DNA of 64,000 nucleotides from Caulobacter sp048541825 (GTDB taxonomy: Bacteria > Pseudomonadota > Alphaproteobacteria > Caulobacterales > Caulobacteraceae). Each line of letters begins with the position of its first letter. Position 1 is the first letter of the stretch. Under the pieces are notes generated by a model. The model was given only the letters and a program-made list of their open reading frames with translations. It had not been told where the DNA came from and did not search any database. Both the position numbers and the translations under genes were made by a program. This document shows positions 33,311-41,719 of the stretch, piece by piece. The DNA lies in NCBI RefSeq assembly GCF_048541825.1, contig NZ_CP183332.1, positions 1,860,001 to 1,924,000 of the forward strand, given 5' to 3'.

Positions 33311-34153
33311 GTGACGCAGCATTTTCCGACGCGACAGCTTCGGTTCTTCCTCACGGCGCCGACCCCCTGCCCCTATTTGCCGGGCCGGGAAGAGCGTAAG
33401 GTCTTCGCTCACCTCCCGCTGTCGGATGGCCCCACGGTGAATGACAGCCTGACCCAGGTTGGCTTCCGTCGCTCCCAGAACATCGCCTATCGGCCGGCCT
33501 GCGAGACCTGTCGCGCCTGCCAGTCGGCCCGCTCGCCCGTCGCCGACTACGTCTTCTCGCGGTCCGAGCGGAAGGTGCTGGCCCGCAATGACGACCTGGA
33601 ACGGCATCTGGTGGAATCCGAAGCGACGCTGGAGCAGTTCGAGCTCCTGCGGCGCTACCTGCTGACCCGCCACGCTGATGGCGGCATGGCGGAGATGACC
33701 TGGCCCGACTATGTGGCGATGGTCGAGGACACCGCGGTCCGCACCCATCTGATCGAGTACCGCAGCCGCTCCATGGATCGAGGCCCCGGCGACCTGATCG
33801 CCTGCGTGCTGGTGGACGTTCTCGCTGACGGCCTGTCACTGGTCTACAGCTTCTACGATCCGACCATGACCAAGCGCAGCCTGGGCTCGTTCATCATTCT
33901 GGATCACATGGTCCAGGCCCAGCAGACGGGCCTGCCCTATGTCTATCTCGGCTACTGGGTCCCCGGCAGCGAGAAGATGGCTTACAAGGCCCGCTTCTCG
34001 CCCCTGGAAATCCTCAAGCCCGGCGGCTGGGCCCTGATGTCGGCCCGCGAGCGTGGCGCGCGGTCACCCCGGGCCCTGAACCTGCTGCGCGAAGCCGACG
34101 ATGGCGAGCTGGACATGAGCGACGCCCAGCCTGCCATCCTGCACGATCTCTAG
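33311..34153 (+). CDS. bpt: aspartate/glutamate leucyltransferase
   Basis: Transfers leucine from Leu-tRNA to proteins with N-terminal Asp or Glu, marking them for ClpAP via ClpS (N-end rule). 280 residues; the N-terminal FFLTAPTPCPYLPGREERKVF, the Cys motif CETCRACQSARSPV and YVYLGYWVPGSEKMAYKARFSP are diagnostic for bacterial Bpt of the ATE1 superfamily. GTG start at 33311. It converges on the SDR gene with three bases between stop codons. Confidence 0.95.
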   Translation: MTQHFPTRQLRFFLTAPTPCPYLPGREERKVFAHLPLSDGPTVNDSLTQVGFRRSQNIAYRPACETCRACQSARSPVADYVFSRSERKVLARNDDLERHLVESEATLEQFELLRRYLLTRHADGGMAEMTWPDYVAMVEDTAVRTHLIEYRSRSMDRGPGDLIACVLVDVLADGLSLVYSFYDPTMTKRSLGSFIILDHMVQAQQTGLPYVYLGYWVPGSEKMAYKARFSPLEILKPGGWALMSARERGARSPRALNLLREADDGELDMSDAQPAILHDL

Positions 34154-34156
34154 ATC

Positions 34157-34930
34157 CTAGCGCGCGAAGCTGACGCCGCCGTCCACCGTGACGGCCGAAC
34201 CCATCACATAGTCGCCGGCCCGCGAGGCCAGGAAGATCGCCGTGCCGGCCATGTCCTCGTCCGTGCCGATACGGCCGGCCGGAATGGCTTTTGACACCGC
34301 CTCAGCGTGGTCGCGTGCGACCTTGTTCATGTCCGAGGCAAAGGCGCCGGGCGCGATGGCGCTGACGGCGATGTTCTCGGGCGCCAGACGCAGGGCCATC
34401 CGCTTGGTCAGATGCAGCAGACCCGCCTTGGACGCGCCGTAGGGATAGGTTTCTTCGCGGGCCACCGACTGGCCGTCGATCGAGCAGATGTTGATCACCT
34501 TGGCCACGCGGTCCTTGGCCGCCGCGCGCAGCGGGGCGATCAGGGCCTGGGTCAGGAAGAACGGGGTCTTCATGTTGAGGTCGACGACCTTGTCCCAGCC
34601 GCTCTCGGGGAACTCGTCGAACGCCGCGCCCCAGGCTGCGCCGGCGTTGTTGACCAGGATGTCGAGCTTGGGTTCAGCCTCAAGCAGACGCTTGGTCAGG
34701 CCTTCGATGCCTTCCATCGTGGAAACGTCGCCCGGCAGCGAGATGCACTCGCCGTACTGGCTGAGCTCTTCAGCGGCGGCGTCGCAGGCGGCGGCCTTGC
34801 GGGCGGTGATATAGACGCGCTTGGCGCCATAGGTCAGGAAGCCCTTGGCGATCATCGCACCGATGCCGCGCGAGCCGCCGGTGACGACCGCGACGCGGCC
34901 TTCGAGCGAGAAGAGGTTGTTCATGGTCAT
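34157..34930 (-). CDS. short-chain dehydrogenase/reductase
   Basis: A 257-residue classical SDR. Cofactor motif TGGSRGIG (residues about 17-24), NNAG in ILVNNAGAAWG, catalytic Ser in NICSIDGQSVA and Y-x3-K in TYPYGASKAGLL. The closest themes are 3-oxoacyl-ACP reductase-like or gluconate dehydrogenase-like SDRs; substrate is not assignable. It is followed upstream on the same strand by the nitronate monooxygenase and quinone oxidoreductase genes, forming a small oxidoreductase operon. Confidence 0.9.
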   Translation of the reverse strand: MTMNNLFSLEGRVAVVTGGSRGIGAMIAKGFLTYGAKRVYITARKAAACDAAAEELSQYGECISLPGDVSTMEGIEGLTKRLLEAEPKLDILVNNAGAAWGAAFDEFPESGWDKVVDLNMKTPFFLTQALIAPLRAAAKDRVAKVINICSIDGQSVAREETYPYGASKAGLLHLTKRMALRLAPENIAVSAIAPGAFASDMNKVARDHAEAVSKAIPAGRIGTDEDMAGTAIFLASRAGDYVMGSAVTVDGGVSFAR

Positions 34931-34936
34931 GATCCC

Positions 34937-35872
34937 TTAGAAGCCGCGCGCGGCGGCCAGAGCGCCGAGACGCCCCGTGATGTCGTGAAACTGGGCGACG
35001 GTCTCGTCGATGATCTGCTTGGCTGTCTTGACCTCGTCGATCAGGCCGACGGTCTGGCCGGCCAGGGCCGGAGCCGCCTCCATGTCGCCGCCGAAATAGA
35101 CGCCGAGGATGCCCTTCAGAGCGTCGGGCGGCATCAGGCCTTCATCGTAGATGGTCTTGGTGCGCTCGGACTTCAGGGCCCGGATGCAGGGGCTGGACTT
35201 CTTGTTGAGGATCCAGGTGCCCGTCTCCTTGCCGCCGGTGATCGCAGCCTTGTAGTTCTCGTGCACCGGGCTCTCGGCCGAGCTGACGAAACGCGTGCCC
35301 ATCTGGATCGCCTCGGCGCCTAGAGCGAACGCCGCAGCCATGCCGCGTCCGTCACAGATGCCGCCGGCCGCGATCAGCGGCACGTCCACGCGAGCGCGGA
35401 TGGCCTGCAGCAGGACCAGGGTCGAGACCTCCTCGGGGTTCTTGAAGCCGCCGCCCTCGGCGCCCTCGACGACAAGGCCATCGATGCCCGCCTCTGCGCA
35501 TTTGACCGCCGCGTCGACCGTGGGCACGGCGTGATAGACGACGATGCCGGCGTCCTTCAGGGGGCCGATGAACTTGGCCGGGCTGCCCGCCGAGGTGGTG
35601 ACGAACTTGACCCCGCTCTCGCAGACGAACTTCAGCATCGAGTCGTCGCGCAGGAACATGATGGGCAGGTTCACACCGAACGGCAGGCCGGTCTCGGCCA
35701 TCTTGCCGATCTCGGCCTTGCAGGTCTCGGTCTCGCCGGACGAGGTCTCGATGATGCCCAGCCCGCCGGCTCGCGACACCGCCGAAGCCAGGGGATAGCG
35801 AGCGATCCAGCCCATAGGGGCCTGGACGATGGGATATTTGGCGCCTGTGTGGGCCAGAACGCGATTGGTCAT
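34937..35872 (-). CDS. nitronate monooxygenase family protein
   Basis: A 311-residue FMN TIM-barrel protein of the nitronate monooxygenase/enoyl reductase (FabK-like) family: YPIVQAPMGWIARYPLASAVSRAGGLGII at the N-terminus, VVEGAEGGGFKN, PLIAAGGICDGRGMAAAFALGAEAIQMGTRF for FMN phosphate binding. It detoxifies alkyl nitronates in characterised relatives; many family members have unknown substrates. Its start overlaps the quinone oxidoreductase stop by four bases. Confidence 0.88.
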   Translation of the reverse strand: MTNRVLAHTGAKYPIVQAPMGWIARYPLASAVSRAGGLGIIETSSGETETCKAEIGKMAETGLPFGVNLPIMFLRDDSMLKFVCESGVKFVTTSAGSPAKFIGPLKDAGIVVYHAVPTVDAAVKCAEAGIDGLVVEGAEGGGFKNPEEVSTLVLLQAIRARVDVPLIAAGGICDGRGMAAAFALGAEAIQMGTRFVSSAESPVHENYKAAITGGKETGTWILNKKSSPCIRALKSERTKTIYDEGLMPPDALKGILGVYFGGDMEAAPALAGQTVGLIDEVKTAKQIIDETVAQFHDITGRLGALAAARGF

Positions 35873-36831
35873 GGGATCAGCAACACGCGGCCAACGGCCT
35901 GGCGGCTCTCGATATAGGCGTGGGCGGCGGCGGCTTCCGACAGGGGGAAGGTCCTGTCGATCAGCACCTGCAGCTCGCCGCGCGCGGCCTCCTCGATCAG
36001 GGTCTGGATCAGGTCATGCACCCGGTCGGTCATGATCTCCGCGCCCAGGAAGACGCCCGACAGCCGACGGTTTCCACCCATCAAGGATGAGACATCCACC
36101 ATCATCGGCTCGCGCCCGGCATTGCCGACCAGCGAAACCCGGCCGCGATAGCCCAGCGAGCCCAGGCTGGCCTTCAGGGTCGCTCCGCCGACGGGATCGA
36201 CCACCAGGTCGACGCCCTTGCCGCCGGTCAGCTTCATGACCTGCTCGACCGTGTCGTCGCGGCCATAGTTGATGCCGTGGTCGAGGCCAAACACCTTCAG
36301 GCGCTCCAGCCTTTCGTCGCTGGAGGCGGTGGCCAGCACCGTCGCCCCCGCACGCTTGGCCAACTGGATGGCGGCGATGCCCAGGGCGCTGGCCCCGGCC
36401 TGGATCAGCACGGTCTCGCCCGCTTTCAGCTGACCATGACCAAACAGGCACTCATGGGCCGTGCCGAACGGCACCGGAATAGCCGAGGCCTTGAGGATGT
36501 CGAACCCTTCCGGGATCGGCCAGGCGTTGCGGGCCGGCACGGAGCGCAGTTCGGCATGCGAGCCGAACGCGTTCACGGTGACGACTTTCTGGCCGACCTT
36601 CAGGTGGGTGACGTCCGCGCCGACCTCGACGATTTCGCCGGCCGCCTGATAGCCCACGATGTGCGGGCTGCCGGCCATCTGGCCGCCGCCGCGATTGAGG
36701 GTGTCGCCGCCCTCAATGCTGACGGCCTCGACCCGGATCACAACGCCTGAGGCGTGGCAGGCCGGATCGGCGACATCCTCATAGCGAAGCACGTCCGGCG
36801 AACCGGTTTCATAATAGACGGCGGCCTTCAT
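35869..36831 (-). CDS. zinc-less MDR / quinone oxidoreductase family protein
   Basis: A 320-residue medium-chain dehydrogenase/reductase of the quinone oxidoreductase group. GroES-like N-terminal domain to about residue 120, then the NADPH fold with VLIQAGASALGIAAIQLAKRAGA and VDLVVDPVGGATL. No structural-zinc Cys cluster is seen, which fits QOR-type enzymes. First gene of the three-gene oxidoreductase run ending in the SDR. Confidence 0.9.
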   Translation of the reverse strand: MKAAVYYETGSPDVLRYEDVADPACHASGVVIRVEAVSIEGGDTLNRGGGQMAGSPHIVGYQAAGEIVEVGADVTHLKVGQKVVTVNAFGSHAELRSVPARNAWPIPEGFDILKASAIPVPFGTAHECLFGHGQLKAGETVLIQAGASALGIAAIQLAKRAGATVLATASSDERLERLKVFGLDHGINYGRDDTVEQVMKLTGGKGVDLVVDPVGGATLKASLGSLGYRGRVSLVGNAGREPMMVDVSSLMGGNRRLSGVFLGAEIMTDRVHDLIQTLIEEAARGELQVLIDRTFPLSEAAAAHAYIESRQAVGRVLLIP

Positions 36832-36870
36832 GGCGCTCGCTCCCTGGTCCTTTCTTGTTGTTTTACTTGG

Positions 36871-38193
36871 CTATTTCGAAGGGTCGACCAGCGCCTGATA
36901 AACCAGCTGCTGGCTGATGTCGTCGAGATTGCGCAGGGCCGGATCGCCGTCCTTGTTGAGAATGTGGATCATGCCCAGAAAGAACAGATCGTTCTTCGGG
37001 TCGATCCAGAACCAGGTGCCGGCCGCGCCGCCCCAGCTGATCGTGCCCTCGCCGGCCATCACGCCGGCCTTGGCGGGATCGGTGATGACCATGAAGTCCA
37101 GACCAAAGCCCTGCCCCCGTTCATGGCGGAACGAGCCTTCCTTACCGGTCATGATGTCGCCATTCAGGTGATTGGCGCCCATCAGCTTGATCGTGCCCGG
37201 CGACAGGATCCGCGCGCCGTCCAGCTCGCCGCCGTTGAGGATCATCTGGGCGAAGCGGGCATAGTCGGCATTGGTCGAGACCAGCCCGCCGCCGCCTGAG
37301 GCGACCACCGGCGGCTTGCTAATGTCCAGCACCATGAAGCCCTCGGCCGGGACCAGCTTCTGGACCTTGGGGCTCCAGACATAGATCGAGGCCATGCGGT
37401 CAGCCTTGGCAGCCGGCAGATAGAAGCCGGTATCGATCATCTTCAGCGGCTCGAAGATGCGGGTGCGCATGAAGTCGGCCAGCGACATCCCCGATAGCTT
37501 CTCGATGATGTAGCCCTGGATATCGACCGAGGCGCTGTACTTCCACTGCGCGCCGGGCTGACCGACCAGCGGCAAGGCGGCGATCTTGTCGATGAACTCC
37601 TGACCCGTCTTGGCGCCTAGGACGCCCGTCGAGACATAGGCCTTGTCGACGGGATTGTCCGGGATCAGGCCATAGGCGAAGCCCGCAGTGTGGCTCATGA
37701 TCTCGCGCATGGTCGGCGGACGACTGGCCGCTTCGGTGATGAAGGTCCCGTCCGGGTTCTGGCCCTTGTAGACGCGCAGATTGGCGAACTCGGGGATATA
37801 CTTGCTGACCGGATCGTCGAGGCGCCACTTGCCCTCCTCGAACAGCATCATCATCGCCACGCCGGTCACTGGCTTGGTCTGGCTGTAGATCCGGAAGATG
37901 GTGTCCTTGGTCATCGGCGGGCCATCGAAGCCCTTCTTGCCGTGGACTTCGAAGGCGACGACCTTGCCGTGGCGAACGACCATGGTGGTGACGCCCGGCA
38001 GATGGCCCTGGTCGACCAGGGCCTGCATGCTGGCGTCGAGACGCTTCAGTCGCTCACTGGAGAAGCCGACGCTTTCAGGCGACGCGGGCGCAAGGGTGAC
38101 GGACGGGCTGCTCCTGGGAGCCGCCAGAAGCGGCGCACCGAGCGCCAGATATCCGACCGCCAGAGCGGTCCCGATCAACCGACGTAAAGCCAT
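36871..38193 (-). CDS. serine hydrolase, class C beta-lactamase-like (paralogue 1)
   Basis: A 440-residue exported serine hydrolase of the beta-lactamase/DD-peptidase/esterase group. Signal peptide LIGTALAVGYLALGAPLLAAP; S-x-x-K in RIYSQTKPVTG, the Tyr motif in WKYSASVDIQGY, and a C-terminal ISWGGAAGTWFWIDP resembling the KTG-equivalent region. Such proteins are often esterases or D-amino peptidases rather than true beta-lactamases. A close paralogue is at 40382. Confidence 0.88.
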   Translation of the reverse strand: MALRRLIGTALAVGYLALGAPLLAAPRSSPSVTLAPASPESVGFSSERLKRLDASMQALVDQGHLPGVTTMVVRHGKVVAFEVHGKKGFDGPPMTKDTIFRIYSQTKPVTGVAMMMLFEEGKWRLDDPVSKYIPEFANLRVYKGQNPDGTFITEAASRPPTMREIMSHTAGFAYGLIPDNPVDKAYVSTGVLGAKTGQEFIDKIAALPLVGQPGAQWKYSASVDIQGYIIEKLSGMSLADFMRTRIFEPLKMIDTGFYLPAAKADRMASIYVWSPKVQKLVPAEGFMVLDISKPPVVASGGGGLVSTNADYARFAQMILNGGELDGARILSPGTIKLMGANHLNGDIMTGKEGSFRHERGQGFGLDFMVITDPAKAGVMAGEGTISWGGAAGTWFWIDPKNDLFFLGMIHILNKDGDPALRNLDDISQQLVYQALVDPSK

Positions 38194-38300
38194 TCCGTCT
38201 TTCCCCGAACACTTGTTTGAAGCGACCTTAGGGTGAATTCCGTCGCTTGCGCAGCCAGTTTTTCTCTAGAGCCAGACGATGTCGCTCACGCGAGTCTTTC

Positions 38301-38427
38301 CCTCTCCCCTTGCGGGAGAGGGTGACCCGAAGGGCCGGGTGAGGGGTCGCGCTGGCCTTTCCGATAGGCTGATCCACCCCTTATCCGTCGGCCTTCGGCC
38401 GCCACCTTCTCCCACAAGGGGAGAAGG
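38301..38427. repeat. extragenic hairpin repeat
   Basis: Two hairpins, CCTCTCCC (38301-38308) / GGGAGAGG (38314-38321) and CCTTCTCCC (38405-38413) / GGGAGAAGG (38419-38427), bracket a GC-rich 83-base core. The composition (runs of CTCTCCC around a CTTG/ACAAG loop) is that of common Caulobacter extragenic repeats. Fills the space between two minus-strand genes. Confidence 0.7.
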
Positions 38428-38428
38428 A

Positions 38429-39607
38429 TCATTCCACCGCGAACGTGAGGCCCGCATTCGCCTGCAGCCGCGCCACCAGCTTGCCCTGCATGGCCGCGCC
38501 CGGCGTCCAGATGCCGCCCGCCACATCGGTCGCCTCGGTCACCAGACAGATCGCCGACTCGGCGATCATCTTGGACGTCGAGCCATAGCCGGGATCCTTG
38601 TCGCCCTTGACGCTGGCCCGCACCTGGCGGCCGTCGGCGGCGATGCCCAGGAACAGCACGTCGTAGAAACCCGTCTCGCGCTCTTCCTTGCTAGGGCCTT
38701 CTCCCGGCTTGGGACCGCCCTCGCCGCCCAAACCTCCGCCGGAAGCCGCGATCATCTGGGCGATCTGCTCGCCCTGTTCGCCCGGCCCGGTAAGCATCAT
38801 CTCGTCATAGACAAAGTCGGCGCCATAGGCCTGGCCCAGTAGGGCGTTGGAGCGGTGCACGTTGCGGGTGTTGATCGCGGCCATCACGAACGGCGCGGCC
38901 CACACGCCCAGGTCCTCGTCCAGCATGGGCTTGTTCCCCGATGGCTGGGCGGGACCCTCAAAGCCGGGAACCAGGGCGAACGGGTTCTTGAGCAAGGCCA
39001 CCAGCGCAGGATCACGCGCCGCGGCGGCCATGGTCGCCTTCAGGCTGGCGGCCGTACCGCCCGAGAATCCACCCTTCATGCCGCGCACCCGGCCCTTCAC
39101 GCGGGGAACCGGCCCGCCCAGAGTCCTGCCGGCCTCCTGCTGCAGGAACCAGACGCCCAGTTCGAACGGGATGGAGTCGAAGCCGCACGAGAACACGATC
39201 CGCGCGCCGGACTTCTTCGCCGTCGCCTCGTGCGCGTCGATCATCTGGCGCATCCAGGCCGGCTCGCCGCAGAGGTCCAGATAGTCGGTCCCGGCTGCGG
39301 CGCAGGCGGCGACCAGGGCGTTACCATACAGCTGATAAGGGCCGACCGTGGTCAGCACGGCCTTGGTCCGGAGGACCATGGCGTTCAGGGATTCGGCGTC
39401 GTCAGCGTCAGCGGTGACCAGCGGCGTCTCAGGGGGCGCGCCAATCTCGTCGCGAACGGCGGCCAGCTTGTCGAGGCTCCGCCCGGCCATCGCCCAGCGG
39501 ACCTTGCCGCCGACGCCGTATTGCCGGGCCAGGTACTCGGCCACTAACCGGCCGGTGAAGCCGCTGGCGCCATAAACGATGATGTCGAATTCGGCCGTCG
39601 GGTTCAT
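38429..39607 (-). CDS. saccharopine dehydrogenase-like NAD(P)-binding protein (trans-acting enoyl reductase type)
   Basis: A 392-residue protein with N-terminal Rossmann motif DIIVYGASGFTGRLVAEYLA, GPYQLYGNALVAACAAAGTDY, and DLCGEPAWMRQMID, which match the saccharopine dehydrogenase-like family that includes mycobacterial trans-acting enoyl reductases and eukaryotic SCCPDH. The Gly/Glu-rich insertion GGGLGGEGGPKPGEGPSKEE near residue 295 is probably a loop. Reaction unknown. Confidence 0.85.
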   Translation of the reverse strand: MNPTAEFDIIVYGASGFTGRLVAEYLARQYGVGGKVRWAMAGRSLDKLAAVRDEIGAPPETPLVTADADDAESLNAMVLRTKAVLTTVGPYQLYGNALVAACAAAGTDYLDLCGEPAWMRQMIDAHEATAKKSGARIVFSCGFDSIPFELGVWFLQQEAGRTLGGPVPRVKGRVRGMKGGFSGGTAASLKATMAAAARDPALVALLKNPFALVPGFEGPAQPSGNKPMLDEDLGVWAAPFVMAAINTRNVHRSNALLGQAYGADFVYDEMMLTGPGEQGEQIAQMIAASGGGLGGEGGPKPGEGPSKEERETGFYDVLFLGIAADGRQVRASVKGDKDPGYGSTSKMIAESAICLVTEATDVAGGIWTPGAAMQGKLVARLQANAGLTFAVE

Positions 39608-39739
39608 GCGCCCCTCCCCAATCGTGTTGTGGCAAGTCTCGTTGCGCGCAACATGACCGGGTCTGGCGAAAGGCGCAAACGCCCGTTTGAAATAGGGCGG
39701 CGCGCGTGATCAAGAAATCGCACGCACCACTCTAGTTTT

Positions 39740-39780
39740 CGGTTTTCGCGTCGCTTTTGCGGAAAACCGGCATCCACTTT
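39740..39780. repeat. alphaproteobacterial extragenic repeat (AAAACCGG..CCACTTTTC type)
   Basis: Inverted repeat CGGTTTTC (39740-39747) / GAAAACCG (39762-39769) followed by GCATCCACTTTTCC. The string AAAACCGGNNTCCACTTTTC is recognised as a widely dispersed element in alphaproteobacterial genomes (from memory, not searched). Confidence 0.55.
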
Positions 39781-39793
39781 TCCGCGCGACGCT

Positions 39794-40372
39794 TTAGCCC
39801 GCCTTAAGCACGCGTTCGATACGTCGGTCAGGCACGAACCAGATCACCGCCACAGCGACATAGCAGCCGACAGCCACCCAGGAATTGACGAAGGCCAGGC
39901 CGATGCCGGCGACGTAAAGCGCCAGCGAAAGCTTGCTCTTGTAGTCCTTGCCAAGGGCCAGGGCGAGTTTCGACTCCGCACCCTCGTGCCGGGTCATCAG
40001 TCTCGCCAGCAGCATGAAAGCCAGGGCGCACATCAACATCACGCCGCCATAAAGCGCCACCGGTATGGACGCGAAATGGTTCTCGCCCATCCAGGCCGTG
40101 ACGAACGGCACCAGTGACAGCCAGAACAGCAGGTGAAGATTGGCCCACAGGATCGGGCCGGTGACCGAGGTCACCGCGTGCAGCATGTGATGGTGATTGT
40201 TCCAGTAGATGCCGACATAGATGAAGCTCAGCACATAGCTGAGAAACACCGGGATCAGGGGCCCGAGCACGGCCAGCTCAGCGCCGTGCGGCACCTTGAG
40301 CTCCAGAACCATGATGGTGATGATGATGGCCAGAACGCCATCGCTGAACGCCTCGAACCGCCCCTTGCCCAT
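39794..40372 (-). CDS. TMEM175-family potassium channel protein (DUF1211)
   Basis: A 192-residue protein with about six membrane helices. The signature RFEAFSDGVLAIIITIMVLEL (R-x-x-x-FSD) marks the TMEM175 family, K+-selective channels in bacteria and lysosomes. Bacterial forms usually assemble as tetramers. It starts nine bases after the serine hydrolase paralogue at 40382, in the parC operon, so it is probably cotranscribed. Confidence 0.88.
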   Translation of the reverse strand: MGKGRFEAFSDGVLAIIITIMVLELKVPHGAELAVLGPLIPVFLSYVLSFIYVGIYWNNHHHMLHAVTSVTGPILWANLHLLFWLSLVPFVTAWMGENHFASIPVALYGGVMLMCALAFMLLARLMTRHEGAESKLALALGKDYKSKLSLALYVAGIGLAFVNSWVAVGCYVAVAVIWFVPDRRIERVLKAG

Positions 40373-40381
40373 GCCCGCCCC

Positions 40382-41719
40382 TTACTGCCCCGGCTTTTCC
40401 AGCGCCTGATAGACCAGCGTCCGGGTGGTGGCGTCGAGCCCGGGCCCGACACCGCCCAAGCGCTGGATCATGCCGATGAAGAAAAGATCGTTGGTCGGGT
40501 CGATCCAGAACCAGGTGCCGGCGCTGCCGCCCCAGCTGATTGTGCCCGCCCCAACCGGCGCCCCAGAGGCCGCCGGATCCACGGCCACGGCGACGTCAAG
40601 GCCATAGCCCATGCCCAGGGCGAACGGGAACGGCTTCTGGCTGGGCTGCAGAACCCCGGTCGTGCCATTGGTGGTGACGGTGAAACTGGCCGGCAGCTGG
40701 TTGAGCCGCATCAGGGCTACCGTCTCGGGCTGCAGGATCCGGGTTCCCTCGAGGTCGCCGCCATTGAGAATCATCTGGGCAAAGCGCGCGAAATCCTGGG
40801 CGGTGGAGACAAGACCGCCGCCGCCCGACGGCGCCGCCGGCGGCTTGGTGATGTCGCGCCACGCGCCTTCGACGGCGGGGATCAGCCGGCCGCTCGCGTC
40901 GGCGTCATACAGGGCAGCCAGACGCCCGACCTTTTCCTGCGGCACATAGAAGGCGGTGTCGCCCATGCCCAGCGGCGTAAAGATCCGCTCCTGCATGAAC
41001 ACCGGCAGCGACTGGCCCGACAGCTTCTCGACGATATAGCCCTGAATATCGGCGGCCACGCTGTAACGCCAAAGGGCGCCCGGCTCGGCGTACATCGGCA
41101 GGGTCGAGACCTTCGTGACCAGTTCGCCCAGCGAACCCGACTGCAGCACATTGGCCTTGAAGTAGGCCTGGTCGGCTGGGCTGGAAGGATCGTCGGCGAT
41201 GCCATAGGCGAAACCCGCCGTGTGGGTCATCAACTCGCGCATGGTCGGCGGGCGCGAAATCGGCGTCAGGACCGGACGCCCCTCAGCATCCATCTTGGCG
41301 ACGCGCAGATTGGCGAACTCCGGGACGTACTTGCTGACCGGATCATCCAGCGTCCACTTGCCCTCGTCATAGAGGATCAGCATGGCCACGCCGGTGACCG
41401 GCTTGGTCTCCGAACGGATGCGGAAGATGGCGTCGGCCGGCATGGCCTCGCCCGATTCCAGGCCACGCTTGCCGAAGGTCGAGGCCGAAACGATCTGGCC
41501 GTGGCGGGCCAGCAGGGTCACGGCCCCGGCCACCTGTCCGGTGTCGACCATGGCCTGCATGGCCTCGTCCAGCTTCTTGAGCTTGGGTGACGAAAAGCCA
41601 ACCGCCTCGGGCAGGACGGAGGGCAAAGGTCCGGCCGAGGCTCCGCCCACAGCGGCGGCGCAGCCAAGCAGGCCGGCGACAAAAGCGATCGCCTTTCGTC
41701 TCAGCCGCAAGCCGGTCAT
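40382..41719 (-). CDS. serine hydrolase, class C beta-lactamase-like (paralogue 2)
   Basis: A 445-residue exported hydrolase similar throughout to the protein at 36871: signal peptide KAIAFVAGLLGCAAAVGGASA, S-x-x-K in RIRSETKPVTG, Tyr in WRYSVAADIQGY and TISWGGSAGTWFWIDP. It carries an extra Thr/Gly-rich insertion (TVTTNGTTGVLQPSQKP) absent from paralogue 1. Start overlaps the parC stop by four bases (ATGA), so it is translated from the parC message. Confidence 0.88.
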   Translation of the reverse strand: MTGLRLRRKAIAFVAGLLGCAAAVGGASAGPLPSVLPEAVGFSSPKLKKLDEAMQAMVDTGQVAGAVTLLARHGQIVSASTFGKRGLESGEAMPADAIFRIRSETKPVTGVAMLILYDEGKWTLDDPVSKYVPEFANLRVAKMDAEGRPVLTPISRPPTMRELMTHTAGFAYGIADDPSSPADQAYFKANVLQSGSLGELVTKVSTLPMYAEPGALWRYSVAADIQGYIVEKLSGQSLPVFMQERIFTPLGMGDTAFYVPQEKVGRLAALYDADASGRLIPAVEGAWRDITKPPAAPSGGGGLVSTAQDFARFAQMILNGGDLEGTRILQPETVALMRLNQLPASFTVTTNGTTGVLQPSQKPFPFALGMGYGLDVAVAVDPAASGAPVGAGTISWGGSAGTWFWIDPTNDLFFIGMIQRLGGVGPGLDATTRTLVYQALEKPGQ

